Assembly: GCA_032622095.1 (NCBI GenBank)
Contig: CP136061.1
Coordinates: forward strand, 189,724,369-189,788,368
Reading direction: 5' to 3'
From: Siphonodentalium dalli
Taxonomy: Eukaryota; Mollusca; Scaphopoda; Gadilida; Siphonodentaliidae
Length of the DNA stretch: 64,000 bases
Shown: positions 57,001 to 63,000 of the stretch, in pieces
How positions within the stretch are numbered: position 1 is the first letter of the stretch
Layout of the letters: each line of letters begins with the position of its first letter
Notes under the pieces: model-generated
What the model was told of the DNA's origin: nothing
What the model saw: only the letters and a program-made list of their open reading frames with translations
Databases searched by the model: none
Translations under genes and position numbers: made by a program

Positions 57001-60000
57001 ATGACATCAATCCAAGACAGACTGAATATTAAATACAAATACGAAACTCAATTGGGATCCAATATCATCGGTGATCTTCCATTATATTATTAAATATCTT
57101 TGAACATGCAGGTTCTAAGCTACATGTATTCATTTGCTTACAGGACGAGAATTGGAGATGTTGGGTACCCAAGTCAACATCTAGATATCCTGGGTACGGC
57201 GCCATAATAAACAGTTTGGTTTGCTTTTGTTGGGGCTTATTGTCATTCCAATGGCTAGGCCATATCACAATGTTGTCAGTTTAATTAATAGAGGACAGAC
57301 TGCACAGAAGGATTATTTCACTGTGATACTGCGCCACATATTTAAATGACAACTCCATCATAGTCACTATCGTTCCACTGGAGATGAACTGGCCCCTTCT
57401 ATAATTCTTTACAATTAGCATATATACCAAATACTCAAAACTACTTACGTGATTCCGACTTGAAGATTAAAATATATTTAAATGTTCAGGTATGTCTTAA
57501 TACTGTCAGTCGATGGGGTCCAGAACAATAACTATAACATATTTCACAAATATAAATAAAACGGTCGGCATGTCGATGAAAGTAAAATGTAGAGGTGCCA
57601 CGATTAATTGATTTTGATAATCGATAATCGGTCGTCAATAATCAACTATAATCGATTAATCGTACCTACAATAACATCAGTGGAAGTATTCCATAATATG
57701 GCCTATTTGCTGGGTGCTGGTTAAATGCACTGTCGCTGGTTGTTTGAGGCATGCGCCTTATGTAATTTTTACGTTAATAAAGTGCATGATAAACCACTGT
57801 TAATGACCAATGGACATAATGAATTCAATACCAGAACAGTTCTCGGAGAGTTTATGGTTATAATATTTGTGAGTTCATTAGAACGAACGTAACGATTAAT
57901 TTCAGTGTTATGAATAGCCAAAGATACAAACAATATAAAAGTAGGAATGCATGTTGGATGGCTGATGGTTTTTAAAACAAGGAAACTATAAGTTTCATCA
58001 AACTTCCAGAGCATGGATAACAATCACAAAGGTGTGCCCCCACCCGCAAATTGCAGGACTCAGAACAAGCTAAATATTTGATAATATCAAGTTTCATTCA
58101 GCATTCACCACATGATACACGTTAGCCTGTACTAATACCGGGTACATGTAACGTCTAAGTATACTTATGCAAACAAAGAATACTTGCAAGTGACATCGCG
58201 GAGAACATCGCTGACTAAAATGCCATAGGTTCCCTGGTTTCCAGAGAATGTTAATCAACTCCCCATTGGTTCAATCAGATTCAAGGGTGAGTACATTCAG
58301 TTAATTTAACACAGTGACAGTCGGCACATTTCAAAGACATAGTGCCACCTTTCAAGTATAAATATACAATGACATCGCCATAAGTTCAAAGCTGCAGTGC
58401 CGCCAATTTGTAGAATACACAACGACCCGAAGAGTAACCATGTCGCACCATCAAATGAACTGTTTGCAACATAAGTTAGTAGTACTCATGTTTTCGGAAT
58501 CTCATTGATCAAAGGTTGTTAACCCTTCAGTAGTAGATTAAACTGTGTAAAACAAACACGGTATTTAATAATAGCTGGCATAATTTTCCGACATCGAAAT
58601 AAATAATGCAGATTAATCGACGATGGAAATGGTAATCGATTATCAGCTTTATCAACGGTTCATCGATTATACGATTAATCATGGCACCCCTAGTAAAATG
58701 AAAAGGCTTCACGCGACACACATGCATTATCTGGTGCCAGGATAATAAGCCAAAGAGATAACTCATGCACCTTTTGGTTGGTTAAATCACGCTGCACTTT
58801 ATGCTTCTGTTTAATAGCTGTTTGGTAATCGGGTCACATATTCAACACACAACTGCTCAAGTGAAATTGCTGAAATTCCTAGGTTATTTGGGTCTATAAA
58901 GGATTTTATGTAAACAAGTACATATGTTGGGATATAAATGAAGTTTTTGTAGAAGTAACTAGTCTACTCACTGTCCGACTTCGGTTCTAAATTATATTCT
59001 TCTATTGAAAATAACTTTTGGTCATGCAAATACACTCCATTTTTTAATTAACGGAATTGTTACATAGGGGATATACCTATCAAGGTGTCAAAATCACTAC
59101 TGCTTCATGCCATGTAGAAACAACTGACACATGGCAATCAATTGATAAACTTGCACATATTCATAATCAACGAAACCATAAAAAGCTGGTCGTACTTACT
59201 CTGTATTTGTTAAGACTGTTGATGTCACAGCCCATGTTTCAACCTTTCTATACTAAATGGATTCTCCCATTCAGTTATAAAAGTATATACGGAATAATTT
59301 ATATTCATTGGTGAGAAATGTTCTGATAATAAGTTCAACAAACGACCTATGTAAACTTATTATCTGAATATTTCCTAAGGGCACTACTTGTCAATGAGTA
59401 TTAAGTGAAGAAAGTGTTAATGAAGTGAAATAAATCAGGTGTACGTACTCTGTATTTGTTAAACTCTTGATGTCACAGCCCATGTTTAATCGTATTCCAT
59501 TTGAATTAGTACCAAAATTCTTCCCCTTTATTCGTAATAATGTTAATCCACCAATAGGTCCTGAGGATGGAGAGATCTGAAATATACATGCAATTATGCA
59601 GAAACAGATTTGTGATACTATCTTGCCTATCACTGCTTATAAGCCTTATATAAATCCTGATATGTCAGTAGTCTGAGTTCCATGGATATATTGACATCAT
59701 TTCATGATACCTCAAATTTTATTGTAAGCCACATAAATGTCATATAATAATTTCAACAGTGTCCATCACCTCAATCTTTGAGAACTCTTGTAATAAGATA
59801 TATCATGAAAATCGACAACATTAAACTACAACCAAATAAATTTCTCATGATAAAGGACCAACTTTCAATTGTAACCTCAAGTTTATATCTGTAAAGCATG
59901 CTATGATGTGGATACTAAGCCTTTTAGCCTATGCAAAATAATGCAAATTAAAACAGGGTTATATCTGACTGGACTCAGATACAGTAATGCTCTAAGTAAT

Positions 60001-63000
60001 CGACTTCTTAACCACAGCAGAATTATGGGTAACTTTTCAGGATTTAGTCGGAAATATGGCTTGTTGCCACTCATCGGAAAGCTTTCCAATGAATGGCAAC
60101 AAGCCATATTTCCGACTAAATCCTGAAAAGTTACCCATAATTCTGCTGCGGTTAAGAAGTCGATTACTTAGAGTATTACTGTACAATACAGTCTTGTTAA
60201 ATCTAGACCATGTTTTCATTTCAATCAACTTAAGAGCGTTGATCTTGGTCTAGTTTTAACGAGAATGGATACCATGCTAATAGGTAGATAATTTATTCAG
60301 CAAATTTATGATTTAGCATTACAGAGTAGTGACATTGATATATAGTAAATACTGTTTAATTAATACAATATAACATTATTAGATGTTCAACAAATTATTT
60401 TGCCAAAAATGGGTATTGTGAGCTGGGCTGTCTCCATGTGAGCTGGGCTGTCTCCATGAGAGCTGGGCTGTCTCTGTGTGAGCTGGGCTGTCTCTGTGTG
60501 AGCTGGGCTGTCTCTGTGTGAGCTGGGCTGTCTCTGTGTGAGCTGGGCTGTCTCTGTGTGAGCTGGGCTGTCTCCATGAGAGCTGGGCTGTCTCCATATG
60601 AGCTGGGCTCTCTCTGTGTGAGTTGGGCTGTTTCCATGTGAGCTGGGCTGTCTCCATGAGAGCTGGGCTGTCTCTGTGAGAGCTGGGCTGTCTCCATGTG
60701 AGCTGGGCTGTCTCCATGTGAGCTGGGCTGTCTCTGTGTGAGCTGGGCTGTCTCCATGAGAGCTGGGCTGTCTCCATGAGAGCTGGGCTGTCTCCATGTG
60801 AGCTGGGCTGTCTCTGTGTGAGCTGGGCTGTCTCCATGAGAGCTGGGCTGTCTCCATGTGAGCTGGGCTGTCTCCATGTGAGCTGGGCTGTCTCTGTGTG
60901 AGCTGGGCTGTCTCTGTGTGAGCTGGGCTGTCTCCGTGAGAGCTGGGCTGTCTCCATGAGAGCTGGGCTGTCTCCATGTGAGCTGGACTGTCTCCATGTG
61001 AGCTGGGCTGTCTCTGTGTGAGCTGGGCTGTCTCCATGAGAGCTGGGTTGTCTCCATGAGAGCTGGTCTGTCTCCATGTGAGCTGGGCTGTCTCCATGAG
61101 AGCTGGGCTGTCTCTGTGTGAGCTGGGCTATCTCTGTGTGAGCTGGGCTGTCTCTGTGTGAGCTGGGCTGTCTCTGTGTGAGCTGGGCTGTCTCCATGAG
61201 AGTTGGGCTGTCTCTGTGTGAGCTGGGTTGTCTCCATGAGAGTTGGGCTGTCTCTGTGTGAGCTGGGCTGTCTCTGTGTGAGCTGGGCTGTCTCCATGTG
61301 AGCTGGGCTGTCTCTGTGTGAGCTGGGCTGTCTCCATGAGAGTTGGGCTGTCTCTGTGTGAGCTGGGCTGTCTCTGTGTGAGCTGGGCTGTCTCTGTGTG
61401 AGCTGGGCTGTCTCTGTGTGAGCTGGGCTGTCTCTGTGTGAGCTGGGCTGTCTCCATGAGAGCTGGGCTGTCTCTGTGTGAGCTGGGCTGTCTCCATATG
61501 AGCTGGGCTGTCACCATGAGAGTTGGGCTGTCTCCATGAGAGCTGGGCTGTCTCTGTGTGAGATGGGCTGTCTCCATATGAGCTGGGCTGTCTCCATGAG
61601 AGTTGGGCTGTCTCCGTGTGAGCTGGGCTGTCTCCGTGTGAGCTGGGCTGTCTCCATGTGAGCTGGGCTGTCTCCATACCTATCCCAGCTAATCCATGTT
61701 AACCCTTTCTACTGGGACCAGCCTAGAGGGTGACTTGGGAGATATTTTCTCTCTAATATGTGTTACTTTTCTCTATTTTTCTTCTAGGGAGAAGTGACTT
61801 CTCTCTCAGATACCTGTGTATGCATATTTAACAAGAGCATTGCTAGGGTATGGCAAAACACACCCTTTAGCCATTTCGAACTGTACTCCGCAAAATAAAA
61901 TAATACTTAGAGCTCAAAAAGAATATTTGATATACATGTACCCCTAATTTCAATGCCAAAATTCGGTCAAATTCTAAGTAAAAAAAGGGCTGTAACTCAT
62001 TTAAAATGATTGGACAGACCGCCATATTCAAACTTGGCCTGTATTTTTAGCTGGGAATACACATACCAACTTTGTTTCAGATCAAATAATCCAAACTGGA
62101 GTTACTGATCTGAAACCAAAAATGTTAACGGACGGATGGACAGACTGATTACATAATACAACCTTTTTTTTACAAAGGGCGTATAAAAACAGCATATTTA
62201 TTTCAAAAGGGGCTATAAAACAGCATATTCTGATTAGAATGGTATATTTACTCATTATAATGGTTTTCTAAAATGGGCTCTTGTATTGCATAATACTTAT
62301 TGGATAACAAGAGAGAGAAAGTAAATTGAACTTCAGCCGTTATGGCTTCTCCCTGACAACAGTCCACTTCTCCCTGATAATCTGATTTTTGAATTATCTA
62401 GGCTGGTCCCTGCCTTACTATACTAAATGGATTCTGCCACTCATTTATAAAACTAAATATTGGAATAGTCTATAATTAATTTGGAGGGGTGTCCAGAAAA
62501 AATGAGCAGATGACAGACATAGGAAAAAAAATAGAAGTGCAGAAGGAGTGATATTCATTGGTGAGAAATGTTTAGATAATAAGCCTATGAACTTGTTATC
62601 CACACATTTTCTATGGGAACTACTCATCAATGCGCATTTAGTATAAAAAGGTTAATATATCTTTGGCCTCGGAAGGCTGTTACCTGGAGAGAGAGCAAAA
62701 ATCTGAACAAGACATCCTGAGAGTGCAAATCCTGATTTCATAATTTGATAGCAATAAACAATTTCCAGCAATATTTGGCCAACAGGTGAGTGCTACTTTA
62801 CTTCAATCAGAAATATACTAAGCCATTATCCTTGGAAAAGACCCCATGAATTTTTTGTTTTTATTAATTAGATATAAGTGGTCGGTGTAACCAAATGTCT
62901 GTATTTCGGTTTATTATGCCCCTTGGATTGCACACACAAAATACCTGATTTTAATAACTTTTTGACTAAAATTTACCACTTTCAACCCTAAAAAAAGCAC

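Noticed and set aside
59901-60253. Four overlapping 63-72-codon frames on both strands.
   Set aside because: Both strands of one near-perfect palindrome; the mirror frames are a consequence of the inverted repeat.
60379-61677. 432-codon minus-strand open frame ([20 protein letters not shown] repeats).
   Set aside because: A by-product of a 20-bp minisatellite lacking stops in any minus-strand frame; no start context, domain or splice support.
60421-61680. CRISPR-like direct repeats.
   Set aside because: The units abut with no spacers and the genome is eukaryotic; it is a minisatellite.
62684-62702. A 19-nt possible microexon (IFALSPG) with AG before and GTAACA after on the minus strand, in frame after the PSI exon.
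   Set aside because: It would leave phase 1 while the next exon needs phase 0, and exon a joins exon b directly in perfect IPT register.
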